Of a stretch of DNA of 64,000 bases, positions 63,927-64,000 are shown one piece after another. How positions within the stretch are numbered: the first letter of the stretch is position 1; each line of letters opens with the position of its first letter. The translations under genes were made by a program, and so were the position numbers. This DNA comes from Companilactobacillus insicii. Lineage in GTDB: Bacteria; Bacillota; Bacilli; Lactobacillales; Lactobacillaceae. Below the pieces are notes generated by a model. The model searched no databases and was not told the DNA's origin. It saw only the letters and a program-made list of their open reading frames with translations. The stretch lies in NCBI RefSeq assembly GCF_003946015.1, contig NZ_RHNU01000001.1, forward strand, positions 95,212 through 159,211, written 5' to 3'.

Positions 63927-64000
63927 AAAAACCACCCGTAAAACGGGTGGTTTTCTCTGAGGCTATAAGCCTCCATCACTAGCCAGCGCCTCAAGACGCT
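63927..64000 (-). repeat. Cluster of hairpins at the right edge (terminator or element end)
   Basis: Three hairpins lie close together: CCACCCG-TAAAA-CGGGTGG (63932-63950), GAGGCT-ATA-AGCCTC, and an imperfect AGCG.CT..AG.CGCT at the very end. On the minus strand the first ends in a T-run, so it can terminate a gene entering from the right. Several GC-rich hairpins in a row, unlike the rest of the window, also resemble the end of an IS200/IS605-type element. The window stops before any ORF. Confidence 0.5.

Overview
The window reads as chromosomal DNA of a low-GC lactic acid bacterium (Lactobacillaceae). The signs are AT-rich sequence, strong GGAGG ribosome sites, frequent TTG and GTG starts, a CitI-controlled citrate lyase operon with a fused citXG, a class A sortase, and tRNA-Ser without an encoded CCA. 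A Companilactobacillus or Lactiplantibacillus-like species that can respire nitrate is my best guess; this is inference, as no rRNA is present. I see no prophage, CRISPR array or transposase gene. A run of hairpins at the extreme right edge may be the end of a mobile element.

Region 1-9.4 kb: ferrous iron uptake (feoB cut by the left edge, feoA), an orphan SufD-like protein lacking its C-terminus, a small alarmone synthetase, a tRNA-dihydrouridine synthase, and a MarR-controlled heterodimeric ABC exporter with two perfect operators in its promoter.

Region 9.4-24.9 kb: a nitrate respiration island. A leftward operon makes molybdenum cofactor (moeB, moaB, moeA, mobB, mobA and two small unknown genes). 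Divergently, narGHJI is followed by a FecCD-type ABC importer that I infer carries molybdate, then moaE, moaD, narK and a DUF59/SufT-like Fe-S gene. The importer's ATPase carries an in-frame stop. moaA and moaC are not in the window.

Region 25-36.7 kb: mostly housekeeping genes (gdhA, aldo/keto reductase, AI-2E family protein, galE, srtA, recJ, apt, tRNA-Ser, GNAT, map), plus a 48-residue small ORF and a LysR gene.

Region 36.8-58.6 kb: an organic-acid island in three modules. (1) A LysR-linked operon of two aconitase-superfamily proteins, an isocitrate dehydrogenase-like enzyme, a sodium:solute symporter and a beta-propeller lactonase; this looks like a dedicated tricarboxylate or lactone pathway and is the most novel unit. 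(2) An AraC-linked tartrate module: ttdAB, an LDH-fold enzyme carrying the malate dehydrogenase specificity arginine, and a DASS carrier. (3) The citI / mae-citCDEF-citXG citrate fermentation operon, with a hairpin before citXG and an alpha/beta hydrolase at its end. The modules would feed oxaloacetate, malate, pyruvate and 2-oxoglutarate; gdhA could turn the last into glutamate.

Region 58.7-64 kb: an XRE-membrane regulator with an ABC exporter pair, a GrpB-cytidine deaminase fusion, and a MATE efflux protein.
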